64,000 bases of DNA from Lottia gigantea (lineage: Eukaryota; Mollusca; Gastropoda; Lottiidae): assembly GCF_000327385.1 (NCBI RefSeq), contig NW_008707123.1:498280-562279 (forward strand). Direction: 5' to 3'. The notes beneath the pieces were generated by a model, which saw only the letters and a list, made by a program, of their open reading frames with translations, was not told the DNA's origin and searched no databases. Positions 1 to 11,764 of this stretch are shown here, piece after piece. The position numbers were made by a program, and so were the translations under genes. Numbering within the stretch: position 1 is the first letter of the stretch; every line of letters begins with the position of its first letter.

Positions 1-1
1 T

Positions 2-765
2 GGAAGTAAACCAGTTTTCAAATCCACAGGAAGAACAATTTACGTCAAATTCAAATCAGATTCGTCCAAACCCTTTCGTGGTTTCAAAATACAATATAAA
101 AGTAAGTAACGTCTCCTTTTAACGTCCTTTTAAAATCAAAAGATACCTTGTGTGAGGGGCTTGCTCCTCCAGCCCCCTCTTTGAAGACCCCAATTGGGCA
201 GTATTACATTTTTCAATTTCTTTCAGGTGTATCAGCTCAACAATCAGACGAATTTACCTTCTCCACTAAAGCTGTGATATGTTCCGTTCTAGGCATCTTA
301 AGTACTTTTTTATTGTTCGCCGCTGGAAATTACTTCCTCCGAACAGCTCGCAAATCCACAAGCTTCCGTCGTCCGTCCTTACGACGTCGCACACTAACGT
401 CTGTAATGTACAGTATTTCGCAATCAACCGGACAGACAATAGTTTCGATAGAAAACGGAACGAGAGTGCAGCGTTCTGCGACGGGTCTTATCGTACCTGA
501 TGACTCGACGTCTTCCAACGTTCCGGAAGACGCCACACCAAGTCTTCTGCCTCCGGATTACGCATCGGAAGCAAGCGACCGAAATTCTCGAGGATTTTCA
601 ATGGTTTTGAACGTTCATAATTTACGTATTGCGCCTCCGTCTTATGATTCGGTGCGGAGTGACGAGGATGATTCCAGTACAGTGCTAGGTGAAGCTCCGC
701 CTGCTTATGAAGAGAGTACAGAAGAGCGAGCGCGAATCCATCGAAGTATGTCTTTGCCATCGTAG
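2..765 (+). CDS. CUB-domain, single-pass membrane protein with PPxY tail (3' end of gene)
   Basis: Only the last two exons are present: 2-101 (phase-1 donor GTAAGT at 102) and 227-765 (acceptor TTTCAG), stop TAG at 763-765. The first exon reads like the end of a CUB domain (GRTIYVKFKSDS..FRGFKIQYK). The second begins with a short extracellular stretch, then a hydrophobic membrane segment (VICSVLGILSTFLLFAAG), a basic stop-transfer run (RTARKS..RRPSLRRR) and a Ser/Asp-rich cytoplasmic tail of about 130 residues. The tail carries three PPxY-type motifs (PPDY, PPSY, PPAY), the ligand class for WW domains of NEDD4-type ubiquitin ligases. This suggests a receptor or adaptor whose trafficking is controlled by ubiquitination; that role is inference. 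The N-terminal domains lie outside the window, so the family cannot be named. No AATAAA was seen within 300 bp of the stop. Confidence 0.72.
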
Positions 766-1089
766 ACAAGCACTTATTCAGTGATACCTTTGATAACGAC
801 GTCGGCTACGAACAAATCCATTATGTGCATACATACATTGTGTTTTAATTACCAGCGACCATTACTAGACCCATTTCAAGGATTCATTATTGTGCAGTGC
901 CCACGGAGGAACAACCACTTGCGCTATATCCACTGGATTGGTTACTTATTTTAGGACTTGTATTCGCTACAATCACAAATTCAGTGTCATAAGAGCCTTT
1001 AATAAGTGTGCAGTTGTGTACAAACTGTTACTGCACTGATCTCATTTGTCCTGGGCTTTGATTTGTCAGAGCGTGTTTGGTATCATCTT

Positions 1090-1137
1090 CACAATGCCTA
1101 ACTATTACGAAGTTCGTAATAGCTTGACATGGTTCAA
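1090..1137. repeat. Remnant of foldback MITE family B
   Basis: Contains CATCTTCACAATG, TTACGAAGTTCGTAA and TAGCTTGACAT, which are the terminal sequences of the longer palindromic copies at 50833-51121 and 58758-59040. Here the two ends nearly abut, so the interior is lost. Confidence 0.5.
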
Positions 1138-1908
1138 TAGTGTAAAGACTGCATCATCAGAAAAACTCTATTTAAATTGGTTTTTGAACCAAGAGCTCAA
1201 AGCAATTACATGTTAATCATGTATTATATACGTTGATGAATTGATGTTGGATAGTAAGTGAAAAAGTGAAGTGAAACGGAGTTGTAGAGTAATTTGTGAT
1301 GACGGGAAGTAACGCCATTAAAAGAATGAAAAATTTTCAAGGAAATGGGACGTAACTCTAATGAGAACCCAGACATTAAATGCCATAGTCCTAATATACA
1401 ATTTTATTCACAAATTTTTACTTTTTACTACGCAAATTATATATTTTACCCTTTATTAAAACATTTTTTATATCGAAATCCTTTTTGTTATTTACTCACA
1501 AAAGAACACGAATCTACTGTTCGTGTCGCACTCGAGTTTACATGTGTATAACATAACGAACGCACCCTACAATGTTTATGTTTGCAAATATCATCGTGCA
1601 AGTCAGGGAGGGAAGATGTCTCTTGCTGTTTCCAAGCAGGTAACGTTTGATTTTGTTAAATTGTAAGGGTTGGTTTTTCGCACTCACTGTTTAGGAGTTC
1701 GCGTATTGCAGGTTCATTTCATAAAAAAACAATTAATATTTAGAGTCTGCTGACGAAGAAGTCGTCATTAACACTTCCTTTATATTCTGTCCGAAAAATG
1801 CGTATGCCTAATACATCTTATTATCTATATTGCTTTTTTTGAGTATAATTCATGAAATGGCTACATCGATAACCTTCGACATTCTTATTTTTATTGACGT
1901 CTAACAGG

Positions 1909-1995
1909 GTCAATATAAATACAGTCATGTCCCCTTTCATCTTCCCTCCATGTTCAGATATCAGATTTCAAGATGGCCGCCAATATGGCTGACAG
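1909..1995 (+). promoter_or_regulatory. Candidate promoter of the metalloprotease gene
   Basis: A TATA-like string (TATAAATA) near 1915 is followed about 55 bp later by AAGATGGCCGCC, a good match to the YY1 consensus that often sits at or just after a transcription start. It lies about 400 bp upstream of the proposed start codon. The association with this gene is inferred from position only. Confidence 0.25.
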
Positions 1996-2377
1996 TTGAC
2001 ATCTTGAAAACAATGGATCCCTTCATGATGCTATTGTCACCAGGAAAAAACAATTACGTTTAGAAAATGGAGTTCATGTTCAATAAGAATCGAAGTTTCA
2101 ACACCCCGATACACCATTGGCTCCTTTCTCAACGAACTGCCAATTAAAAGGATGCATTGTCATTCTGGAATCGGTTAGGAATTTCAGTTTGGACGTTCAC
2201 ATGTTAAAGGTATAAGTAAAATCCTTTACAACCAAAGCCTCGTTTACTTCCACAAGAAAGAGCGTCTTATGGGATTGAGGGTGGTAGATTCTACATATAT
2301 TTTTATGTGGACATATACATAGGAATATTTGTAGCCATTATTCAAAGGAAATAGCATCAGGAATATTAGTTGTCATA

Positions 2378-5300
2378 ATGGCCCTGTTCTCTGGCTGTCT
2401 GGTTATAAGTGTACTGGTATTTTCAATGGGATATACTACCGTTAGCTCTGTACAGTTGTTCAGGAGCTCTGGAGTTCAAAGCAAAGGTAGTTGTACTGTT
2501 TGATAGGCATAAAGTTATCAACACGAATGGATTATGAGTCGTATGGATGACAATCACTTTATTTCTTAAACACGAGTTACAAGTATGTAACAATGGAATG
2601 TAACAATAACGACGATTCTTATATACGCCATCTTCAGGATACAAAGACAGGTAAAACCAAACAAACGAGTCCCTTTGTTCTTTCAGAAACAGTTAAAGTC
2701 AACCTGGTATCTGCTATAAACAGTGAAAGAACCAAACGGTCAGACCGCCATCTACCAGGGACCCTTAACTTTAACTTCCAATATGGCGGTGATCAGGTTT
2801 CCCTCAATTTACAGAAGAATCAGAACGTGGGTAGTGATACACCTGTATTCCTACATCGTGATGGGGAAGCTGTGCGCAGGGATTCGACCAAACAGACGGT
2901 AAGGTGTACCACTTTGTCATTTTGAAATGATGCTGTCCGCTGAGTTAAGCTTGTTTTAGTCCTATACATGCCATACAAACTCAAATCGTACCACCCCAAA
3001 ATAACAGCTTTTCTGAACTGTCCTTTACATCCGTAATACTGTGCCAGCTTCTGCAGCAATCTGTACCATTCTCAAGTAATTCAAATACAAATGGACAGTT
3101 TTATTTTAATCTTCTCTGCTTCCAGTCGAAGGATGTGGCGTTCTACCAGGATGTAACTAAAGGTGCCTCTATAATGGTGAGGCGACCAGAGCAACCGAAC
3201 AGCAAGTATGAACTGGTAAGAAGCACCTTATACCTTGGAGTAATGCCCAGTCATTACTCCAAGCTTATCCCAAGGTTATGTTGCTCAAGTCCAATCATGA
3301 GCTATACATTCCCAAGAAATGAGTTTTCGAGAAGCCACTAGTAAGATTTGGACAAAGAGCATTAGATTGGTATTTAATGACCCCATAAAATGGAAATGAT
3401 TGGACGTAGTCGATCTGTTACTCCAGAGAAAAAGATCCCCATTCATCATAGGCCTTATCATAAAGGATGCAGAGATGTTTGGCTTAAACTACCATTGAAT
3501 TTCAGATGGGTACCTACTATATGTCTGACAACCAATACAGTATCGAGCCTGTTAAACCTGGTAAAGAAACCGGTTCTGGTTTTGATTTTGTGTTGAACCA
3601 TACAATCAGCTTACTGAATGAACATCTTAATCTAAAGGATGACATCATCAAATTTGGTAAGAGAGTCTTCAGCTAGCTTCTCTCTAATTTTCCCGAGGAA
3701 GACATCTTGCTAGATCTCGATTGCGCATTCAAATGTCTGGCCCATGCAGTGACATCTTTCGCGTCTTCCTTATCTTCCTAAGGAGTGAATATTGGTAGAT
3801 TTTTAATACAACTCGTGTTTTCACCAGTCTCACATGGACCTATAGTGTTTGATTTAAGAAGTTTCTCTCCGTGAATTACAGGGAGTTATGAGATGCCATT
3901 AGACAATACAATAGAAAGATATAAACGTCAAGCTAGTATTGATAGTTCTCTGTACACAGTCGAGTTATTGATGGTAGTCGACAATGCTATTTACAAAACG
4001 TAAGTCTTGCACGTACGACCTTCGATATTTTCTTCTTTTTTGTTTCATTATTCAAACTGTGTTGTTATTGTGGTATTGTACCGTGGTATTTCTGCATCAG
4101 AAGTCCGATGCCTGATAACGTTAGTAGTATAAATCGAAATGCACATGCATATTAGACCATTACCTTATTGCTTTTGTTTTTCTAGATGGTATAATGGAAT
4201 AGAAGAAGCTGATCCTAAACGGAGACGAGACAAAACGATCGAGACTATCAAGCAGTATTATACATTTGTACTGAATGGGGTGGGTGCTCTATCAATATCA
4301 GTTCTATGTAGTCCATATAGCATGTCCTTATAACCGTGGTGTACCATGTGGCTTCATTACAAGACGTAGTCTGACTTGTACTGGGTTCGTTTCTGTGAAT
4401 GGTTTAAGGAACACTATCAGCCAGTATAGTTTGTATTTATATTAGTGGGACGAGTCAAGGAGGCCGTTCTTCAGAATGTAAGACTTTATTCTCCTTTGCA
4501 GATTGATGTACGATATGCTTCAATTGAAGAACCCGACTTACAGATTGATGTTACATTTGCTGGTATCCTTATCTTTGATGTAAGTAGAGTTGTGACGTTC
4601 TTTCTCAGATAGAGTTAGGGACAATTTCGGGTTTCTGGTTAGTACTTGGTTTATTAATTTTATACTCCATAAGGCTGTGTTCATCAACACCAAAGTAAAA
4701 AGCGAACTAAGACTATTAAAAGCTATCTGAGATGTTAATACATTATCTTTTTCAGGACTCGCACGAATCTTACCTGCAGAACAACTCACTACCAGGAGAT
4801 CTGGTAGAGTCATCAGAAGCTTTGGAGTCTTTCCGGAACTGGGTTCTTAGTAACATGACGTCACTTCCTCCCAGTGATCATGTGATGCTTTTTACAGGGT
4901 AAGTTCTACAAAATGTTTCTAATCATTCTCACTCAGGCTGTAAACTTTTGCATTGGTTTGATTGTATTATCTATCCATTGACGCCATTGTTGAAGAATTG
5001 CCAGTTCAAGAACCATGTTTTCATCCATTTCAGTTTCAATTTGACCTACGGAGGCTCTACATCTAACGCTGGTCTGGCCTATCTTAAGTCCATCTGTAAC
5101 CATGAGTATTTCTTCTCGATTGTGGAAGAGTATTACGAGTTTAGAGTCATCTCCATCGCTGCTCATGAACTTGGACACAGGTCAGCTATTTGTTTTGATT
5201 AATAGAAGGTTTCAGGACGTCTGACGTCTCCGTGTTGACGTTAACTGACCTGGCTGTGTGGACGTTGACGTAAACTGATGTTTTGATCATGATTATTTTG

Positions 5301-8300
5301 CCCCATTCTTTGTGAACATTAGTAGTATGATTTCGTTATAACATTAAAGGATTCATTTCATCCCCTTTCAGCCTCGGAGCTCGACATGATATGGACGAGA
5401 ACACTTGCCTTTCTTTCCAGCTGTACATCATGACGTCACGTTTCCGGTTCCCTAGTAAAAGCAAGTCAGTCAACCCTTACAGATTCTCGAAATGTAGTAT
5501 CCAGTACTTTAAGGAATTTATTTTTTCCCTGGAAAGGTAGGAAGTTTGTTTTTATAACTGGACAAAACTTGTCAATAAATTGCTTCTTGTTTCCGGAAGA
5601 GGAATCATGCAAGGCCGCCATTACTGGACATGATGTAATTGCATTTCTAGAACCACAAAGCAGCATATTAAGGCCTGATGATCATGCTAGATGTTTTTTA
5701 CATTTCTCCAGCTCTGGATGGACATGCCTGAAAAAGAAGAATGCTGTGAATGATATGAGAGAAATTTCAGGATATCTGGTACATCAGCCAGGAGAAGTTT
5801 TCACTGCTGATGTACAGTGTCAGAACAGTAATGGCGATGCTTCTTATGTATGCAGGGTGAGAAACAATTTGATATCAAAAACACCATGCTGTTCTATTTC
5901 TGCTGTTCAAACACGACGCTTGATGCATCAGGCCAGTTAAGGCTTAGCATACGAGACAGGACGCTCTGTCTCTTGATACTACGATTCACATTTTCAAAGC
6001 GTTCGCTGTTCCGAGACGTGTGCTTCATAAGACATGTTTCATAAGAGCATGAAGATTTGATTCATACGTCCATTTCAGGATCGCCATAACGGTGACTTCA
6101 CCAACATCTGTAGCCAAGGGATGTTTTGTTTTAACAATGAACTGGGAAAGTGTTCCAAGATATTACCAGCTGATGGAACTCCTTGTGGACATCAGAAGGT
6201 ATTGGTTTATAAGTATATTAATAGAAGGTCGATCATGTTAACGAAGTTCTGCAAATTGTGGCTTTTGTTTTGTAATTTATCACAGAAAGCATCGGTATCT
6301 TCTCTACTCGCTTATGACACCTTTCACAAAAGATAATGTAGTGGAGCTCTTTTTGTTTCAGTGGTGTTTAAACGGTCTTTGTGTCGAGGAATTCTCCATC
6401 AACAGACCAGCTGGTAAGATTCTATCACATATATTCATTAACTTCTTCTATTGTCAAATCCTCAACTATTTCCTTGCTGGTTGAGCATACGGTTGGCGTC
6501 TAAATCCTCGATTAACCTGTATAAAGATCTTGTGTGGTCAGCCAAGTGAGCTCTTGTTATCAATATGACCGCATTGTTTATCCCATTTAAGTTTTTCTTT
6601 CAGATAACTGTCCATTTTATGATGTACCAGCATCTGTGTGGAGTAACGATACATGCGCTGATGTGGTGATGACGTCACCATGGGAATGTTATGACCGACA
6701 ATTCCAGCTCAACTGCTGTGATTCTTGCTTCTATAAATACACCAATGTACCAGGTTGGTTCACTGAGCTTCGTGGTCTTAGTTATTCTTACAAAACTCCA
6801 GTAAAACCATGCATGTTCTGGATGTTTTACCACTCCTTTGTGCTTGTCACCTAATCAACCGAAGCTTTCAATGTCAAGGCACATTTTGTCCCCCATGGAC
6901 TTTCCAAACTACCTAAACTGTTTTGTCGAGTGAACTGTTAAACTGGTCCGCCATTCCATTTTAAGCTTCTTTTTCATTCAGGGTGTGAGTATGGTGATCG
7001 AGATGCCGACTGTTTCAAAGAACTCTGTAACGAATACAACGAAACAAGGCGGTTGTCGGAGTGCTGTGAAACCTGTTCTGAGGTCCCGTTTCCGACTAGA
7101 CCAGTTCGTACCACAACTACGATGTCTACACCAACTTCAACGACCACCATTGCGCCAATGACTTATCCAACAACCGCAAATTCCGCTTTATCGTCTCCCA
7201 TTCCAGCAAAAACGACGACACCGTTATCTTTTGGTACTCCAGTAACAAATCTCAACCAGGGAGTAACACCATCTTATTTAGGTGACGTCACAACCATGTC
7301 TGGTTCTATGACAACACAGTATGACGTCAGAATAGTTACGTCTGGAACAAACCCGCCATATTGGAATACTGTGACGCAAGAGAATCTATTTGCCAGACCA
7401 GGAAATAACTATAACTGGTTATACGGTGTCCCTAATTATGGTCAAGATTCGACATGGTCGCCCTTGATTCCAGACCAGACCACCAACAGCTACAATCCGC
7501 GGGGTGAAACACCAACTCAACTGATACCACCTTATCTAGGTTCGTAAGCTACTGAACATAAATCTCGTAGAATTGGTCGACCAAAGCACCATACTGCGAC
7601 AAGGACCGATGGTAAGATCGGGTCTCGCTTACCCTTTCGAAGCACCTCAATGGGTCCTGCTTAGTTCCTGTTCAAACTTTTATATTTATGCTTCATTTTC
7701 TATTGGTACATGTATTTCTGATGTTGTTATGTTTTGTTTGCAGGTCCACCCAATTTTTCTGAAGAGATAACAAAGCATCAAGACGATGACCTCACCCGTC
7801 ATCAGGTTCCAGGTGTCCCAAACAGAGCGTCCATTGGCATTATCCATTGGATCCCAATTATCCATTGGATCCAAATTTATCCGCACCAGACCTTTCTTTC
7901 GAGGACAAGTTCACGAAACCAACAAGCTTCGTTCGTCCAAATAATCCTACTATCCAATCGACCACTAAACAGCTTGGTTTGACCGCCATACCACAGAAAG
8001 GTGTGACCGGTACAGATACAGGTGTTGCTGGTAAAAGATGGCCTCCTATATTTAACACATATTTCAATAGAGGACTACAAGGACAGCCATTTTATCCCAG
8101 GGATCATGGTTCTTCGTGGAATAGAGTAGAATCTGGAGGTTTGTTTGTGTACTAAAAATCTCGTCCAAAGCATGACAAAATCGTGAGCAATAATTGTATA
8201 GTACTGGACTCCTCAAACGAGAAGTACCATCAGGTGTTTGGGAAAGAGTAAGCGTGGTCTGTTTTGGATGCGACACCCGCCACTGCTATATTAATTTTTT

Positions 8301-10064
8301 TGCATTCTGAAACTTATCTGTACATGTATTTATATTTCAGAAAATGGACAGGCTTCTGGGGGACTTTCACGAGAAGATGCTGATGATGAACCTCATTGGA
8401 ACCAAAGAGATCGTTTCCTGAAGCATTTACAATCCAAGATAGCGCTTCACAATAGTAAGAGAGATTCGAATAAGAATTTTTATGAAAATGGACTCTTTAG
8501 TAATTTTAAACTGAACCATTTGAAGAATTTTGGATAGAATAGCCATTGATATATTGGGTTGGACCACTCTACATCCTTTTAAGAGAGTCTGTGTATATAT
8601 ATAAATGTAATTTTGTTAACCTTATTAAAGAATATCCCAAAGGGGCCCTCACACTATAGCGATCACAAGTTGTGTATGATTGGAATAAGAATAGCGGTCA
8701 TACGTTTCGAACGTATCTTTCCTGCAAGTGAGATGTGAGTTGCGTTCGGTACTCATGACCACTTTCATTATTCGCAACCATACACAACTGGTAATACCTG
8801 TGGTGTAAAGGTTCGTTTCCCCCCTCGATGAACTGCGATGTATTTATATTTGAGTTGTGTTGAATATTCTATGAACCATATATTGTAGCTTTCAAATAAA
8901 AAAAAAACAAACAAAATTTTGTGTCTACCAAATAAACAATATTAAGTATGTGGACTCTCCGAAAGGGATGCTGTGTAGACAAACCCAGTCGCATGCTGTT
9001 GGTGAGCTCTGCACATCAAGGGGAACATTAAGGGGGCCATACCCCCCCCCCCCCCTCACCGTATAATTTTTTATCAGTAACTTCTGAAATGTGATGTGAA
9101 CCCTCCTTTAACAACTCTGGGTCCCTTCTTGGTCCCTTCATCTTAAAAGGCCTATGAACGCCACTGCAGGTTATCATGAGAGGTACCACCCGCTTTCTCA
9201 ATGTGACTACCCCCTCCCTAACAATTTTCGAATTAGGCTACCCCTTTTTTCTTTATGAATGTAGGGGTTAACATGTTCAAGTCTGAAGAGGATGAACGGT
9301 ATTTAAAATCTGGATTACCGGAGTTTCTTCAGTATGCTACAATCAAGGGAGATAAATCCAATGAAGGTAGTACTTTTTTGCATTGCTGTGGTCTGTCGTC
9401 TAATATATATTTCATATAGATTATTAGATTTCCAACTGTTTATATTGCTCATACCAACAGCCTTATCAAGAAAGAGTCTAATTTCAGGTCATTCTTGGGA
9501 AGTTAATGAATTCTTTGATGAAAAAGATGAGAAGTCACAGACACGTGTTCCCTTGTTCTCTTTGAAGAAGTCAAATGGCGGAACTAAACTTCTAGATAAA
9601 GACATTGTTTCCGTACCAATGGATGACGACACTTTAATAGAACTGGTTCCTGAAATTGAAGAAGCGATGACCTCAATACCGGAAATGACGACACCGATGA
9701 CATCTGATGACGAGTCAGATGGGCATACTACTGAAATACAACGCGAGAGTATCTTGGATGCCCCAGCCCCGGATTGGGAATGGATCAGCCCTAAAGGTAA
9801 ACTTTATTCTCTGCAGTATTGAAGCCGTCTTCTCATTCCTTTTCTCCTTGTGATTCCTTAAAATGCCACTCTGTTCTTCCTAATCTTTAAATGCGTTTCT
9901 TATCATTTTCAGCAAAAGCTCAATATGAGAAAACATTGAGGAGACGTCGGAAAAAGAAATTCAAGCCAAAGTATGAGAAGAAAAATTGGAAATCAAATGG
10001 TGCTGAAGAGTTCGAGTCTCAATGTTTATCTGAGTTTTTACTTTCTGTTTATAACGGATGTTAA
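2378..10064 (+). CDS. Secreted zinc metalloprotease of the ADAM/ADAMTS (MIG-17-like) group
   Basis: Exons: 2378-2486, 2687-2898, 3126-3215, 3506-3656, 3882-3999, 4186-4279, 4502-4579, 4756-4898, 5034-5180, 5372-5536, 5712-5856, 6079-6198, 6362-6413, 6604-6753, 6982-7543, 7813-8138, 8341-8454, 9488-9796, 9913-10064; phases agree (about 1078 aa). Residues 1-20 form a signal peptide; the prodomain ends at RYKR (200-203), a furin-type site. The catalytic domain has HELGHSLGARHD (376-387, three zinc His and Glu) and Met-turn YIM (399-401). Then come an ADAMTS-type Cys-rich region, two six-Cys modules resembling ShK/PLAC-type domains (exons at 6604 and 6982), a Thr/Pro-rich stretch and a lysine/arginine-rich C-terminus. 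No thrombospondin repeat was seen, as in nematode MIG-17. Likely role: extracellular matrix cleavage. The join 7543/7813 and the last two exons are the least certain; reading through 8454 instead stops at 8537. Confidence 0.82.
8160..8242 (+). repeat. Dispersed repeat family C copy
   Basis: Shares CCAAAGCATGACAAAA, AGCAATAATTGTATA and GAAGTACCATCAGGTGTT with copies at 23163-23247 (reverse), 36698-36752 (reverse) and 60566-60649 (forward). It lies in an intron of the metalloprotease gene. No transposase is visible; a non-autonomous element is likely. Confidence 0.55.
8645..8800. repeat. Foldback inverted repeat in the protease 3' region
   Basis: Left arm containing ACAAGTTGTGTATGATTG pairs with right arm CAACCATACACAACTGGT, with further pairing inwards (AGCGGTCAT / ATGACCACT). 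It is a MITE-like hairpin of about 150 bp placed after the 8537 stop and before the downstream exons, so it is either intronic or in the 3' UTR depending on the isoform. Confidence 0.55.
8895..8900 (+). terminator. Polyadenylation signal for the short protease isoform
   Basis: AATAAA followed by an A-run, 358 bp after the in-frame stop at 8535-8537 that is reached if the 8454 donor is not used. Confidence 0.5.
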
Positions 10065-10078
10065 TATGAATTTATTTG

Positions 10079-10084
10079 AATAAA
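10079..10084 (+). terminator. Polyadenylation signal for the long protease isoform
   Basis: AATAAA 14 bp after the stop codon at 10062-10064, followed by a T-rich stretch. The very short 3' UTR is compatible with a genuine gene end. Confidence 0.6.
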
Positions 10085-10324
10085 GATATTTTTCTGTGTC
10101 TGAAAGGAATGATCTGACTGGTCGCGTTGGTGCAACCTTGCTACTCTTCTACTCTACGACCTTTGATACTTCCAGTATTGTTTTTTGGTTATCCAGTGTA
10201 ATGTGATATAGCTTATTCTAAAGGGGATAATCGAAACGAGAACACAACTCACGTGCTAACACAGGTGTTTTGGTTGACCTAGTAACCTGACAATTATATA
10301 TATAATTGTGTCCTCTATTTTTAG

Positions 10325-11262
10325 ACGCCATGTAGCTCAGTGGGATGCGCGCTCAGCTGGTGATCATTACGACATCCTCGCAGATATGGTTATGGGTTCG
10401 AATCTCGTGAAGGGTCAATTTTGACATTTATTTATTTATTTATTTAGTTTTTATAAGCCAGAGAAGTGGACTGTTTGACGGCTTTGTTATCCTCGGAACA
10501 TCTGCCTCTATTCCAGCCTCTGGTAGCTATTTTGAGAGATAACAGCCGATGACTGTTAAAAGAGCTATCAGAGACTGGAGTAGAGACAAACTATTGAGGT
10601 CAAGATGCTTGCTTTTTAAACCTAATGATCGGCTGTTGGAATAACACTCCCAGAAAATAAATTGTCAATTTGTGGTGGTTTGAAACGCATGGTTATGGTT
10701 CACATAGTATGTTTGAAATATCACTTTAACACACTCTTAAGTGTAATAAAATAATAGCTCAGTCGGTTGGAAGTCGGACTGGCAAGCTGAAGGTCCTGGG
10801 TTCGAATCCCGTCGTGCGGAAGGAACAGATTGAACTATATTTATGGAAAGTTTAGGATTTGTCAACTTTAAATATTACTTCCGAACATACTCATATATCT
10901 GAATATAATGGCTCAGTCGGTTGGACATTTGTCTGGCAAGCTAGAGGTCCAAGGTTCGAATCCCACAATGGGCAAGAGAGAGTATCAAACTATATTTATG
11001 GAAAATTTAGAACTTGTTAACTTTAAATATTACTTCCAAACACATTTACTGACAATTAACATCTGGTCCAGTGGGTTGGACGCTTTCCGACTAACCTTGA
11101 TGTTAAATACAAGTCTTAGAGGTCCGCGGTTCGAATCCCCCGATGAGCCAAAAAAAAAAGAGTTAATGGAATGGATGAAGAGTAGGAAGGGCAAGAAACC
11201 AGGTGATAGGTAGGATATGGAGACCAAGGGATCGAGGGTCCGAAACCCACACTCGTCCAAGA
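10325..11262 (+). repeat. Block of plus-oriented tRNA-like units
   Basis: At least four units carry a box A-like element (TAGCTCAGTGGG, TAGCTCAGTCGG, TGGCTCAGTCGG, GGTCCAGTGGG) followed by box B-like GGTTCGAATCC/TC: about 10335-10418, 10754-10822, 10909-10975 and 11069-11150. A fifth degenerate unit ends near 11258 (GGTCCGAAACCC). The 10754, 10909 and 11069 units are spaced about 155-160 bp and share flanking sequence (AACTATATTTATGG, TTTAAATATTACTTCC). Acceptor stems do not pair well, so these look like tRNA-derived pseudogenes or a tRNA-headed repeat rather than functional tRNAs. A TTTA run lies near 10430-10455. Confidence 0.65.
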
Positions 11263-11764
11263 AAATCGTAGATGGTAAAAGATAGTTGAGAGGTTGCTGA
11301 AGGAGGGTGGAAGCTAAGGGGTATACAAGGCATATGGGTAGATGAAATTATTGAGAAAAAATCCTTAGATTCAGGCCGGTACAGGTTATTTCTATAGGGG
11401 AAATGCATAGGCCGAGCTAAACCTAAGCCGGTACAGGTTATTAGAGCCCTAAAACGTCGAAAAATGTAGATCTTTTTCCATTTTCTGGAATTTTTCCCCA
11501 TTTTGTCTCAAATTTTTTTTTCGAGCTGGATGATGGTTAAATATATTATTAGTTTGTGCTACGCATGCGTGTAGTGGTCGGAATTGATATGTGTGAGAGT
11601 ACTATGTCTTTGTATGGTGACTAGAATGTATATTTGTAATATGGCGGGTGTGTAGTATGACGATGTATGTATATACAAGGGAGATAAATCTAGTTAGTAA
11701 CAGAACACAAACAATCAATGATTTAATTAACTATAATCTTACCTTGTACACACTTCATTTCACC

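Larger units (their letters stand above)
766..2377. other. Intergenic stretch: 3' UTR, a MITE remnant and the presumed 5' region of the protease gene
   Basis: No coding exon supported by splice signals was found. It should contain the CUB gene's 3' UTR. A short palindromic remnant (about 1090-1137) matches the termini of a foldback repeat seen elsewhere in the window. The remainder is AT-rich and unremarkable up to a promoter-like patch near 1.9-2.0 kb. Confidence 0.5.

Noticed and set aside
9042-9056. Poly-C tract as a regulatory G-quadruplex
   Set aside because: A single homopolymer run of about 14 C; no multi-tract pattern and prone to sequencing error.
9334-9487. Hydrophobic N-terminus that could be a signal peptide for a separate small gene
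   Set aside because: The hydrophobic residues come from the pyrimidine tract before a good acceptor (TTTCAG at 9487), and the exon needs a phase-1 partner that the protease exon at 8341-8454 supplies.
10325-11150. Functional tRNA genes
   Set aside because: Box A and B are good, but acceptor stems do not pair and the spacing between boxes is irregular; pseudogenes or repeats are more likely.
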